Shown in pieces: positions 1 through 11,613 of a DNA stretch of 64,000 nucleotides (within the stretch, counting starts at the first letter, position 1; every line of letters begins with the position of its first letter). Under the pieces are notes generated by a model. That model did no database searches and was not told the DNA's origin. It saw only the letters and a program-made list of their open reading frames with translations. The stretch is from Halichondria panicea (Eukaryota; Porifera; Demospongiae; Suberitida; Halichondriidae), in contig NC_087390.1 in the NCBI RefSeq assembly GCF_963675165.1, positions 2,866,001-2,930,000 on the forward strand, written 5' to 3'. A program made the translations under genes and the position numbers.

Positions 1-117
1 AGCTACATACCTATTATTTTAGTGACTGTATGATACCTAGAACGATTTGCTACAATTACAGTACGTATCTGAATAAATATTGTGTAGATTCAGTACGTTG
101 TCTATTCTCCATTGCAG

Positions 118-589
118 GGTCTGAAGCCCCGTCTCGAGTGCTAGGACTCTGCAGTGCCGTTGTATGGACCACCCCCCATCGGAGTTATAGGAGAATCACT
201 GGCTATGATGTGAGCTTTGTAAACCCTGGCTCGGATAATGTAATTGTTGCTAAGGGCAACAGAGAGTTGTTCCACGTCATCGGAGATGAGGTATCTGTCA
301 GCAATCAAGAGAGAGTGATGGTCCAGGTGGGTTACATATAACTATTAAATTGTTACATATGCCAGCAACTCGTAACGTAAGTGAAAGTGACTAATAATAG
401 CTTGCTAATAGCATGGATGTACAAACAAGCTAGCTGCATGGCTATAAACATTAAACTAGTGTGTGAGGACAATTATTATTGTAGATAGATTGGCTTCAGC
501 TTTCTAACGTCTCTCTCTATAATTACGACTGTAGGTCAGAGCTAAGACAGCTGCTGCCGATGGACGATGGAGCACACTGGTTACACTTG
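118..589 (+). CDS. Fibronectin type III domain exons, partial gene
   Basis: Two coding exons are visible, 118-326 (after an AG acceptor, ending before GTGGGT) and 535-589 (ending before GTACG). Joined, they encode most of one fibronectin type III domain. The strand pattern fits: a proline-rich start (APSRVLG), then VVWTTP, YRRITGYDVSF, a FHVIGDEV turn and the closing strand VMVQVRAKTAAADGRWS. Such domains occur in cell-surface receptors and adhesion proteins. The gene begins left of the window, so its full architecture and any signal peptide or membrane segment are unknown. I cannot show whether it continues into the small exons at 1446-1858. The family call rests on the overall pattern only; FN3 domains carry no catalytic residues. 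Confidence 0.6.
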
Positions 590-1445
590 GTACGTTTTTT
601 AGTGTATTATTCAAACTTTATGTATAATGATTTGCAGGGTGCAACTGACACTGAGCCTTGGAACTAATTCAGTGAATAATAAACTACAATTTACAGCTGT
701 AACGATGTGATGATTTTACTAGTGTAATAGACACTGCTTAACTCTACGTATACAAATAGACTTACGTATGTCATTATGTTTTCTAGTTGATTGGTTATTA
801 GTGATCGATGTTGAGAAAGATCAATACACTTTGTATAATAAAAAGTCATAAAAACGATGCATGCAATTAGTATATAGCCTACAGCTACGCATCTAACCAG
901 TCAACAATATAGTACAGTGAGTTCATTATCAAATAATCAGAGTGACTTTTGAATCTCCCTTTCTGATAATAAACCCCTGGATCGTAAGACTCTGGTATTG
1001 TGCTTACTGATGGAGTAGAATCATCTACTTCAACTGCATAATCTAAATCATGATCATCATTGGAGGGCCAATGTGCTATAGCATGAAAACAGAAACATGA
1101 GTTTTCTAGCTCTAGCCAAAATCACTAAAGCACCTTTCAGAAGTCAGAAATTGATGATTACCGAGGTTTCATAGCTACTGTTCCTGGGAGACAATGTGAA
1201 TAGTTTTAATTGGGAGGGAGAGTGCAGACAGACGGCATCCGTGAGTTACGCAAATGGAGCTTTTAAGTTTCCCTCAACCAGTGCAGTGCATCTATTGATT
1301 ATGTTCCTGTTACAGATTGTATGAATGCTGGAATAACCGTTCGAAGGTTCCGCAATCGTGTAAGCCAACTGTGTCGATATCGATCTTGTGATGTGGGTGT
1401 CATGCCTAAACACAACCTTCTGAAGCAGAGCAAGCACTGATCAGA

Positions 1446-1858
1446 ATGAGATCATGCATCTTCCACGCTAATAATATCTGGTTCGTGATCGCTAGAGGAT
1501 TGGACCTGGCTGAAAGGTCGCACGGATTGCTTGGTGAGTGGGAATTATATAACAGTATAATTGTAACAGTATAATTGAATGCTTAATGTGGTAATAACTA
1601 TTATTGCTCAACTGTCCTCAGGTCAATTCTGGAACGTCCCTATCCAAGTACAGCCCCACACTGGACCTGTGCAGGATGGAGTCAACAGCGACGGCTACTA
1701 CGTCATAACAACCAACCATCCCAACGAGCCACAGCGATCTTTCATCGGCTGGCTCTGGCCCCTAACCTGGGAGTACAAGATAGTACTGTCTCTAGTGTAC
1801 GAGATCCTCGACGATACTGTCAATAGTCCGGTGATATTCGGGGAGTACACTGCATGAC
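1446..1858 (+). CDS. Unrecognised short protein, two exons
   Basis: A candidate ATG at 1446 opens a 30-codon exon that ends at a GTGAGT donor near 1534. It joins in phase to an exon at 1622-1858 that begins GQFWNVPIQVQ and ends FGEYTA followed by TGA. The joined product is about 108 residues. It has no obvious signal peptide, and its single tryptophan-rich stretch (FIGWLWPLTWEY) resembles no family I know. It could be the last two exons of the upstream fibronectin III gene or of another gene whose earlier exons I cannot place, since open stretches also lie at about 1230-1440. The second exon is the better supported half, having a clean acceptor and a natural stop. Confidence 0.35.
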
Positions 1859-3389
1859 TACAGAGTGGACACACCGTACGCAACTGACTTCAGTTACACC
1901 CATTTCGAAGAGTCAAGATGCGCCTAACCCGACATTATAGTTAGACAATTAAGAACTACAGAACAGTGATTTTATTTACTCGATATAGCTAGATATAAGT
2001 TTTTATGTGAGTGAATGAGTAATGCTATAGATCTAGTACGTTATTCTGATGAACGTTTGATTGTGTGTTTGTTTGTTAGTCCATGTCGTGACATTGTATT
2101 AAACCATGCTTTCCAATCCAAATCAACTTATAAATGAAGAGACAAGTCAACTTTATGGAAGTGTGTGTGCTTGGCTCCACCATGCAGCTAGTGCATGGTG
2201 TGTTGATACAGTAGCTAGCAATGTTAAAACAACCTATTAGCCTGCACAAATTTATTTTGTATATATAGAAAGCATAACGTTTACTTGTTATTTTAAAGAA
2301 AGTGACCATTAACTATAAACACAATAGATCTCTATAATTATTTGTTTTGGTTGATAGGTGGTGAAAGTAACATCTTCTTAAACATAACAAAAAGTGTGTA
2401 GAGTCTAGTGTTGATACATTACATTATATAGCATCACAATTAGGAATTAAAGAGGAGATTGATGTATAGATTGCAATTGCATGCGTGTGTTCCAGATCCA
2501 TCTACCCAGCTTCCATCCACCACATCATTCCACGCATGTCACTACGCATGGATAGACTGTGTACACCTGTGCTCAACACTGCATGTATTCTTAGAATTCA
2601 TCAGAAATCATCATGATTATAATTATGTTCACACATTCCAATGGATGATTATGGATCAGTCATCCCCCACACCTGTAAAAATTGCTGGGATTGGCCGGGA
2701 AACATGGAAAACTATACCAGCGAAAAAAGTACATATGAAGGACGTTGTAACGGATTAGAGTTATGCTCTCGTTTGATTTCTTGTTTCCCCGCTTTTTGGT
2801 GGTTCCCCCCAATCCTAGCAATTTTTCATTTTCACACTGCAAATGTTTTTCTAGTCAGATAACTTAAAGGACTATATACTGCAAACATTTATGAACAGTA
2901 CAGCTTTAATATCCATAGCATGAAACCATTCTATATACATAATAATCAAGTCAAACAATGTCCTTTGCCAGCAGGGAAAGAGAGAAGTTGACATGGAGTA
3001 ATTCAAGCTATAAACTCAATAAAAATTAAAAATAGAGTAAAAAAAAGACAACGGACTTATATAGCCTACATAAGTCCGTTGTCTTTTTTAAAAATAATAT
3101 ATATATAGGCTAATTGTCAGTGGTGTAAACTTACTTCTCTATAGACAAGAGTACCTCCCAGCCCCTGAGTGAGATCGCTAGTGGATACATGTAGGAGAGC
3201 TAGAAACAGTTGAAATACAACCAGCGTACGGTAAAAACTACGCGAGTGCGAAATCATAACGCAGAGTGTTTCACCGGTTCACACAGGGCGGCCAGGTCGT
3301 TTCCAATCCCTCCTAGCCTACTGATCTATCTATGCCAGAAAATGACATTGTACTAAATACCTCTGGCTTTGTAATTAATTAGCTACATG
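1859..3389. other. Intergenic, no gene seen
   Basis: About 1.5 kb of AT-rich sequence. I see no exon with splice signals and a recognisable product on either strand. Open frames near 2459-2862 have no protein family character. The only structured feature is the hairpin at 3041-3089, listed separately. Confidence 0.5.
3041..3089. repeat. Perfect 20-bp inverted repeat (hairpin)
   Basis: Positions 3041-3060 and 3070-3089 are exact reverse complements, separated by a 9-base loop. The core of the arm is GACAACGGACTTAT, with A-rich and T-rich outer ends. No target-site duplication is evident. It may be a minimal foldback element or the terminal hairpin of a transcript. Confidence 0.85.
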
Positions 3390-3631
3390 TACCTCTTTCC
3401 ATAGCATGTTCCATTTTTTCTTTTTCGATCAGTTTTCGATAATTAACTGAGTGTAGTGTTTACATGGCTGCCAAATGTGATTGCACACCACAATTCAATT
3501 CCCAAACTATGCGTGACTTAATTAACATCAATATCTCACTCAGTACCATATAATCACTCTGAATAAATAATTATGTACATGTGTGGTATATGATTGTCAC
3601 TACAGATATAGCGTGAGACCGATTGATCAAT
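3390..3631. repeat. Flank duplicated in the integrin/death-domain segment
   Basis: This stretch (for example CATGTGTGGTATATGATTG and TGAGACCGATTGATCAAT) is homologous to about 20130-20490, downstream of the intact death-domain GTPase gene. It marks the left edge of the left copy of the tandem duplication. The equivalent of the GTPase 3' end should have lain immediately left of here, but no trace of it is recognisable. Confidence 0.6.
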
Positions 3632-5600
3632 ATTTTTTATTTTTTTTATTTTTTTATAATAATTCTGCAAAATGCATGGATACACTAGTAGCATATTATG
3701 CTAACCTAATGTGTGCCCTGTATATATTACTTACAATAGCGAGTACAAATTAAAAATAAAGACTAATATTATACTAATGCAAGTGACAGAGTACATTTCT
3801 CTTAAATGACAAAATCGATGTACTTTCCTGCAGCTCCAGTGGTAATTCATTCCACACAGATATTGCTTTTGGGAAAAAAGAGTTCGCATATGCATTTGTT
3901 CTGCAAATTGGTCTTTCAAACTGTATATTTTTTGTGCTTCTTAGATTGAGAGGGCATACTCTTCTTTCCAGTGGTGGATCAGGGAATTTAAAGTTACCAT
4001 TTATTACCTGGTAAAGGTATGATAGCTTCAGGTACAATCTTCTTGTGGAAAGGGACGGTAGGTCCACAGTATCTAATAGGGAGTCGTAGTCCATATTCCA
4101 AAGTTTTGTGCAGATTTTAAGGGCAAACTTTTGTACTTTTTCTATTTTGTGAGAATTTGTTTTTTGGTGTGGATCCCAAACAGGGGCAGCATATTCCAGT
4201 TTTGATCTCACAAGAGAGATGTAGAGTTGTCTTAAACATTCTAGTGACGAGTGGCCATAGAACTGTCAGTAAATTATACCAACCTGCTTGCAGGCATTTC
4301 TGCACATTCCTTCTATATGTGTTTTGACCATAAGAGGTCGTGAGAGATCCACACGCCAAGGTACTTGTAGTGGTCAACTTTAAGTAGGGGACGTCCACTG
4401 ATATTGAGACACATGTTGGGAAGTGGTGGGCTGAATTTTCTTGATATAGTCATGTATTTACACTTGCTTTGGTTAAACAAGAGTACATTTCTTTCAGACC
4501 ATGCTTGGAGTTGATCAATATCTCCTTGCAATTTTATATAATCTTCAGGAGATTGAATAGGATGGTAAAGAAGAAGATCATCAGCATAGAGCAAGAGACT
4601 TCCTTCATTTTGATGTAGATCGATGTCATTTATATAGATTAGGAAAAGAAGAGGTCCTAGCACCGAACCCTGGGGAACTCCTGACACAACCTCCGAGATA
4701 TTTGATGACTTTCCATTTATTATGACATATTGTGATCTATTCCTGAGGTAGCTTGCTACCCAAGATACCAGATGGGGATCTAGGTTCAGATTGGTTAGCT
4801 TACTCATCAATATCGAGTGAGGAACCTTGTCAAATGCTTTTTTGAAATCAAAAAAGACTGCACATACACTCTGACCATCTTCAAGCAGTTTGTGCCAATT
4901 GTGCACTGCCGTAAGCAGCGCACCTGTGGTGGATTTTCCTTTAGTGAAACCCCATTGTTTATTCGAGAGGAAAGATATATCTTTTAGCTGTTCTAAGATT
5001 TTACTATACATATGTTTTTCCAGGAGCTTTACAAGGATGGAGAGTAGCGATATAGGGCGATAGTTTAAGGGATCAGACTTGTCGTTTGATTTGGGTATTG
5101 GAGTGACATGAGCCAATTTCCAGTCGTATGGCAGTTCACAGTTTTTTATCGATATATTGAAAAGCATTGTTATACTTGGGGTGATCGTTTCAGCAGTAGC
5201 CTTCAGCATTTTGGCGGAGATTCCATCAGGGCCATTTGCTTTTGTGGTGTCTAGATTTGATAACAGGTTGAATACTTCATCTTCTGTGCAGCGTAAGTTC
5301 TCAGGTAAGTCTCTTGTTGGTTGTTTAAAGGAATTTGGGTCAAGAGCGAGGAGGAAGTGAATGGTTGAAATTTGCATAAAACTGTTTGTTAAGGACCTGG
5401 GCCTTTTCTTCATCCTGTTCGATTTTGCAGCCATTTACTACAAGACATGGGATAGAGCTATCTGATTTTCTCAGGTATTTCAGAGCTGTACAAAATTTTT
5501 TGACTGAGGCTTGAGGGTGCTAAAGAAATCTTGTTTACTCCGTCTGAGAGTGGTCACAACCTTATTTCTGATCTGTTTGTAGGTTGCAATATACGGGCAC
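3632..5600 (-). mobile_element. LINE (non-LTR retrotransposon), 5'-truncated and frameshifted
   Basis: The minus strand encodes a LINE reverse transcriptase. About 4313-5434 holds the palm blocks: LNYRPISLLSILVKLLEK, VCAVFFDFKKAFDKVPH, VSGVPQGSVLGPLLFLIYIN and the catalytic YADD in LLLYADDLLLYH. The C-terminal part, with the KLEYAAPVWDPH motif typical of the CR1/Jockey/I group, lies in another frame at about 3774-4211, so at least one frameshift separates them. No endonuclease domain is visible, so the copy is 5'-truncated. On the minus strand it ends in an A-rich tail, seen on + as T runs at 3632-3656. It sits inside a flank that is unbroken at the equivalent place near 20490-20510, so it inserted after the duplication. 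It cannot encode an intact polymerase as it stands. Confidence 0.85.
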
Positions 5601-5959
5601 AATCATGAGGGTGAGTTGCCTGCAAGAATTCTCGCTGCTATAAGGTTTATATCACGACAACCCCTTACCATTGAAACCATGCCCCCCCCCCGCCTCCGAG
5701 CACAAACGTGTAATAATAACACAGAGGGACTGTATTACAACCTTATACCCTTGACAACGTGATATAATGTGTATAGAATTACCGTCATCAAATTTTTGAG
5801 TACCATCACATTAAGATGCATAATTATAATAATTATGATTATTGTTACACTTGATAATTATTGTTTGATTCAAACTGTGTAAGAATCCATTTCTAAATGA
5901 GTTGCAAATGTAGAATAAAAACAGCTATGTGTGTATAATGTACCTATTGTTATTACAGT
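5601..5959. other. Integrin pseudogene 3' flank
   Basis: This stretch is homologous to about 20510-20829 beside the intact copy, as seen in GTGTAATA, the run of bases before GATATA, and TAAGAATCCATTTCTAAATGAG. I see no coding sequence. The segment from 5870 closely matches its partner and probably includes the transcript's 3' untranslated region. Confidence 0.6.
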
Positions 5960-6369
5960 TCAAAGTTCAGTCTCCTCCCCATCATCGTCATGTACCCCTT
6001 GTGCAGGGTCAAAGTCCATAAACACATCCTCTTCAGCAGCAGCTGCCTCCTGTGCGTGAGTATAGCATTAGAATGAATCATGAAATAAACAATATTGAAC
6101 TCACGTTAAGCTCTCTCTCTCTCGAGCTCTGCTTCTTCTTCAGCTTCGGCTTCCTTCTCTTTCTCCTCGTCTACTGCCTCCCCTGTCGCTACGTAACTCG
6201 TCAGCTCTGGTTGCCCCGCCCCACTCTGCGTGATACCGGGAATAGGGGGGATGGTACGTCGTTGGAAGAACTCAGAATCAGTTTGTTCCACTCCATTGGA
6301 CATATCGCCACTTTTCTTATTCTTGTACCAGCGTCGGAATAGGCCACACTGTGACAATGTGTGTGTGTG

Positions 6370-6512
6370 ATGGGTGTGTGTGTGTGATGGGTGTGCGTGT
6401 GGAGGGCGCGTAATGTGTGCTGTAAGACTACACATATACAGTGTGTGTGTGTGATGGGTGTGCGTGTGGAGGGCGCGTAATGTGTGCTGTAAGACTACAC
6501 ATATACAGTGTG
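6370..6512. repeat. TG-rich tandem duplication in an intron
   Basis: A unit of roughly 65-75 bp (GATGGGTGTGCGTGTGGAGG, then CGCGTAATGTGTGCTGTAAG and an ACATATACAG end) occurs twice in a row. The same intron of the intact integrin copy has it once (about 21240-21305), so the local doubling followed the segmental duplication. Confidence 0.75.
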
Positions 6513-9500
6513 TGTGTGGTGTGGGGAGTAAGGTGTGATATAAAACGACATAGTGTACTGTCAATTAAGACCGCTTTCTTGGACTCACCAATGCCAGTAT
6601 TGAAATTATGGCCACCAGTACGATTATCCCCACTACCACGGCAACGACTACCACCCAGTACGGCACACACTCCTGCGCCACCTCTGTCACTGCAGGTGAC
6701 ACGAGGAACGAAACCTACAAGAGAGAGAGAGAGAGAGAGGGGGGAGGGGGAGTAATAAACAAGACTCTGGTGTACAACATTGACAGGTGATCTCTGGTAC
6801 TGTATGTACTGTACTACAGGTAGCTACAAGTGTAACTCTCAACCCACTGCACCCACCCACCGTGCTCTGAGTGACGCTGTCCTCTCCCTGCCGTGGCAAC
6901 AGTGTCTCCTTGATCAGCTGAGAGTAGATGGTCAGATCACCAACAAACTGAACACCAGGACTCTGTGTGTGTGTGTGTGGAGGGGGAAATAATTTCCATA
7001 TACAATTGTACTCAATCACTATCTAGCGCATGACAGAGTTGCAAACTTACAAAGAGTCTAGCGAAGAGAGTGAGCTCAGCGGGGGGTCCAGGGGTGGGGC
7101 CAAGGTCCGCTATGGTACAGAGGATCACACCAAACGTAAACTGTCCCATACTATTACAAGCGGGGTCAATAGGTGGGGGTGGTCCCGTCCAGGGCGGGAT
7201 GAACCCAGCTGGTTCTTGAATCACAGACTGTACATGTGTGCGTGTAGTTGTGCAAATGAAATGGAGAGTTCTTATTGTGTTAGGCACAACAAACTCACCA
7301 ATCTCCTGGGTATGGCTTGATAGTGACTGCAGTTGATGGTCCCCGAGGTAGCGACAATCTCCGTGGGAATGAGGAGGGGGAAGTCCCTGTGTTCAACTGG
7401 CAGGTGTATAAGGAGGGTGGTCCGAGGGAAAGCTGTTCCATTGGTCGCCTCTCGTGAGTTGCGGACACTCACTCTGAAGTTGAGTAGTGGGCCAGTCTCG
7501 TTGAGAGGTATGGTGGAGGCATTACGATAGATAGTGTTCCGGAAGGCTATGTACCTCTCCTCCGACACACTACGAGGGGGGAGGGAGAGGGGGAGGAGTG
7601 ATATACATACTAGACTGAGTCATTATAATTCTCTACATAGACAGTGATCATACCATAATTATCCTAAAATTCAATCAGTTTCATGCAGTTTTGCTATAAT
7701 GCCTCAGAAGTACCACACACACACACACATACACTCACACTGAGCTGATCCCACACCCACACACACACTCACACTGAGCTGATCCCATAGTCTCCGACAG
7801 CTTCAAGACGCACCTCCTTGCTAGCAGTGGTACTGATGTTGCCAGAAATACCGTCAATCACCAGAAACGTAAACTCAAGAGATTCAGTATCAAGAGGAAT
7901 GCCCGACAAGTTGAAACCAAAGAAGAGCTCTAATTGCAGGGTCTTCCCCGCCAGGGTGGGGTTACGAAGGGCACATTCGACAGCTGTCGTGAAATTGCTG
8001 AGCTGATCGTTTATCAACCGACTGTTGCACTCGGTAACAGCACTTGGACTCAACGACACCTGGAGAGGGAGGGGGAGGAGTAATCAAAGGCTTATTGAAC
8101 TCATATTATATCCAACGTGAGTGTATTTAGCATGGAATTAGCTTGACGATACAATGATGTAATGTTGCTAGCTTTAGTTAGCCAGTGGGATAATAATAAT
8201 TTAAATCATGGGGGTTATAGTCCCTCGAAAGTAGTGTTGTACATGCACTTACTGAGTTTTCCAATACCATCCCCCGAGGCAGTTGTACGACCAGTGTGGG
8301 GCTGAGTCCATCATCACCAGCTGTGTTGCTCACGTTGACACGGTAACCAAACACGTTTGCAGACGCAAGCACCAGAGTGTTGTCATCTGACATACTACAG
8401 AAGAAAAATTATATAATCATATCTTCATCTTGCATTTTGTTAAACTCTCTATAGAATTATTCTTCCATGGTAACATTATACGAAGCGTCCAATCAGATTC
8501 TATATAGCACTATACTTACAAGTCCTCCTGTATGGATAGTTGGTAGACGGGCTCACATTCCAAGCTAGCACCACTGCTGCAGTTGACGTTGAAGTTAATA
8601 TCGTACTCCAATGACAGGGGCATGGGGACATCTCCCCTCAGGTAGCGGCGCAGTATCGGGTGAAGAGCTCCACCCAATTCGTCGGAGGAGGGGGTGGAGT
8701 CAAGTGCGAGGGGTTGAGGGGAATCGTCAATGGAAAACTGCACTGATATCGGAGACGTATCAGTGAAATCGGCCTGTGTGTTGGGATGATCATTAGAGTT
8801 ATTATAATTAAGCTGTTTTTGTTCAACTTACACTGAGTGCAAAGGTTAGAGGAGGTGCACAGACCCTGCCCGCTTCCCCTGGAGCTTCCACGGTAACGAT
8901 ATCGGTGTACGAGCTGCCTCCAAGTGTGGCATCACCACTAACGGAGTCCACCTGATAATGAGCCGCTCGTGACTTAGTCCCATCCACTGTCACCGTGTAA
9001 CTCAGCGCTGGATCACGTGACAGTCACATGATATTATACAAAGAGACAGAGGATTCTTAAACTCACCAAATCTTGTGACGTTTCCAAACTTTGAGTCAAA
9101 TTGAAAGCAAGGAGTAATATCGAAACTGCACAAGGACAAAAATACTGCACATAAAATGACATGTTATAAATACAAAATTTTTTTGTGATCAAACGTTACA
9201 GTTGCAAACGTAGGCCAATAGGCAAGTACGTGCAAGCCTATAACGTTATAAGCTAGTTGGTATCTCAAACCACCCCCTCACCATGCAAGGTTGACATTCT
9301 CTGATAGCTGGCACACCCGATCACTGTCACCCAGTATGTCCAACGCTTCCCTCCGATTCTTGAGATCAAAGGTCACATTAACAAGGGGGCTGCTCCAATA
9401 AGAGGTCACGAGGTCACCCGAGAGGTCGCTAACTGTGATGTCAGGGTACCCGTTGCTATCAATGTCCGTACCCCCTGTCACCTGGTAACCAAATACTGTT

Positions 9501-11063
9501 GCTCCCGGCTCAGCACGAATAATCTGTGGAGAAATGAAAGTCAATTAATGCAAATACAGTAACACTTATTTTATAGCCGTCACCCTTGCATAGGCAGAAT
9601 AACAGTGGCTGTAATAAAGAGGTGGCCTGCTAAAAACACAGGTTTAAATACACGCTATGGAGATCAGCATGCCATGGTTATATTATTATAATAGGGTGGC
9701 TGTGTAAGCTGCTTACAAGGTGAATATTGACAATAGACAGGTCTTGACTGTAAACAATGTGCGTGTATTCAAGTGTACGTATTACTAACCTGGGGATTTT
9801 TAGTGATGAGGCCAGAGGGAGTTCCCCTCTAAACGTAGACCACTCCCTCTCCCTCAAAAGGTGCTGAAAAAGCAATATCATCAATGCCATCCAGGTCAAT
9901 GTCTCTGATATTCTCGACAACCAATCCAAAGCGTCCACGAGATGAAGAGAGTGCTTCGATGACCGACTCTTCTGTGAACTGTGTGAGGAGTGTGTGAGGA
10001 GTGTGCGGGTGAGTTGGAGATAATTATGAGAATAAAATCTAGCTTTGAATTAGCATGCCAGAAATAAAAACTACAGTTGCTGTATTGCTATGGTTAAGCT
10101 CTCACTGGATTGGCTGTGTTGCCAGTGTGAGTGTACACGTAGACACGCCCCCTCTCTCTGTTACAGAACGGACAGCCAATCACAAGACTGTCCAACTCTC
10201 CACTCTCAGGGTCAAAGTTTACCACGGCAAAGTCGTAGCCAAAGTAACCATCAGCCTAAGGATAAGAAAATAGCAACAATCAACAAACTTGTATAATTGA
10301 AAAATACCTCTTTTCCGATAATTGAGGTCACTGTTACCAAAGTAACGCCAATTGTTAGAATCTCCACCTGAAAAATATAACAGTATATATATAGAGACGA
10401 CATTTAATTGGAATATTCATTAGATACACAACTATACAACTGCTAAATGAGATCATAAAAATTAACTTACACTTCCAAAATGGTTTTCATTTCTTGGAGC
10501 ACTGGTAACAATCTCTGCAGTGTGTGTGTGTGTGTGGGGGGGGGGGAGTAACTATGAAAACATACATTGATTTTTTATGTACACTTATATACATGTTAAG
10601 TTTTTGTCAACTTACGTCTGGTGCCTGGTGTAGTGAAGAAGCCGCTTTCGATATGGTAACCGGTGAGAGGTAGGAATGAGGACACACCTCCTTCACTGGA
10701 GAGCTCGTCCGTCCCCAAGAGGGTGGAGTTTAGACTGGTGAGGAACACCTGACCCGTGGGTACCGCTAGAGGGGAGGAGGGGAATATACTCACACACTAT
10801 AAGTATTCATTATGCATGCACCCATCAAACGAGAGAATTGTAGGCCATAAAGAAATGGCTCATAATTATTGTAGCGCTATCAAAAAGCTAAAAATTAATG
10901 TGGGCACTGAACTCAATACTGGCCAAAACACTAACTTGAAGGCCTGGGCCATACTTTGCTGGGGCTAAAGGTTATCGTTGATCTATGCTATGTATGTATA
11001 TGCTGCTACATTTACATGTACGTGGTAGACAACATTCACTCACGCTGACTTCCACTCAGTACG

Positions 11064-11132
11064 TAGTCTCGCACAGCCAGCCCCGGATGTTTTCAATTTG
11101 AACGCTATTTTAATCGGGGCTGGTGCGAGACG
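11064..11132. mobile_element. 69-bp foldback insertion inside an integrin exon
   Basis: The left copy reads ACTCAGTACG, then the insertion, then GCTCCCAAA; the right copy reads ACTCAGTACGCTCCC without interruption. The inserted DNA has inverted ends, GTCTCGCAC..CAGCCCCG and CGGGGCTGGTGCGAGAC. It adds a net 69 bp, a multiple of three, but introduces an in-frame TAG on the minus strand at 11104-11106. Confidence 0.85.
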
Positions 11133-11293
11133 CTCCCAAATACCAATCTCTCACTGCCAGCCTGCATGAGAAAGGTGTACAGTGAAACAAACCACCTCAA
11201 GGATAAATAGACCATGTAGCTATAGATATAGCTACCACTTATGCCGCTTCAAACGAGTCATTGACATCAAGTTTGTTGATGCTTAAAACATGT

Positions 11294-11462
11294 TAGTCTC
11301 ATGAATCAGCCGGCCTTGGAGAGTCCGTCTGAGCACTTTAGTCTGAACATTTTTGGCCAGGTCGGAATTCCGACCTGACCAATCAGATCAAGGATTGTAG
11401 AATGACCTTTAGACTAAAGTGCTCAGACTGACTCTCCCAAGGCAGGCTGATTCATGAGACTA
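11294..11462. mobile_element. 169-bp MITE with 18-bp terminal inverted repeats
   Basis: The element begins TAGTCTCATGAATCAGCC and ends with the exact reverse complement. It is flanked by the 9-bp direct repeat AAAACATGT (11285-11293 and 11463-11471). The intact integrin copy has the empty site (GCTTAAAACATGTTTGAGG near 26320). A 9-bp duplication suits Mutator-type transposases, which is inference. A partial end of the same family lies at 11960-11976. Confidence 0.85.
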
Positions 11463-11509
11463 AAAACATGTCAGTAACTTGTAAGTGTCAGTTACCTAGT
11501 TGTCCTACA

Positions 11510-11613
11510 ATGCCAGTGGGTTGCAACCGGATCCCTCACTGCCTCGACTGGAACAGCAACGGACTGGTAGCATACGGGGCTGACAAATCCATAGCTTTGG
11601 CCAGAGAAACAGG
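11510..11613 (+). pseudogene. Orphan first exon resembling Elongator subunit ELP2
   Basis: At the point where similarity to the integrin stops, an open exon begins with ATG at 11510 and ends at a GTAAGC donor. It encodes MPVGCNRIPHCLDW and SNGLVAYGADKSIAL. This resembles the start of the WD40 protein ELP2, with its CNR..W...GL.A.G pattern. No later WD40 exon follows, and the next landmark is the death-domain gene promoter, so it is a fragment. The ATG lies in the 15 bases shared with the integrin exon, so the initiation codon may come from antisense integrin sequence. Other WD40 proteins are possible. Confidence 0.4.

Larger units (their letters stand above)
5960..11518 (-). pseudogene. Integrin alpha chain, decayed left copy
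   Basis: This copy is nearly identical, exon by exon, to the intact integrin alpha at 20830-28815. Exons: 5960-6049, 6105-6348, 6589-6714, 6861-6962, 7051-7227, 7299-7569, 7773-8059, 8253-8394, 8520-8773, 8832-9007, 9067-9125, 9282-9523, 9790-9978, 10106-10255, 10308-10367, 10471-10514, 10616-10765, 11044-11161. Four kinds of damage are visible. The first three coding exons and most of the fourth (signal peptide and first FG-GAP blades) are missing beyond about 11518. Exon 11044-11161 carries a 69-bp inverted-repeat insertion with an in-frame TAG at 11104-11106. A second in-frame TAG lies at 9829-9831, right after the FG-GAP strand GVVYV, where the intact copy has a tyrosine codon. The cytoplasmic-tail exon has an extra 4 bp in a CT run near 6113-6122, shifting the frame into TAA. 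Splice sites are mostly preserved, so decay is recent. No full alpha chain can be made from it. Confidence 0.9.

Noticed and set aside
5157-5360. Plus-strand frame with a signal-peptide-like start inside the LINE
   Set aside because: It is antisense to the reverse transcriptase frame and has no supporting signals.
6106-6670. Histidine/threonine-rich open frames (THTHHTHT) on the minus strand
   Set aside because: They are translations of the intronic TG/CA microsatellite plus part of the integrin tail exon, not a separate gene.
9678-9938. Open frame over the left integrin's FG-GAP exon in a different frame
   Set aside because: The homologous frame in the intact copy is the FG-GAP one; this frame is a shadow made longer by the mutated region.
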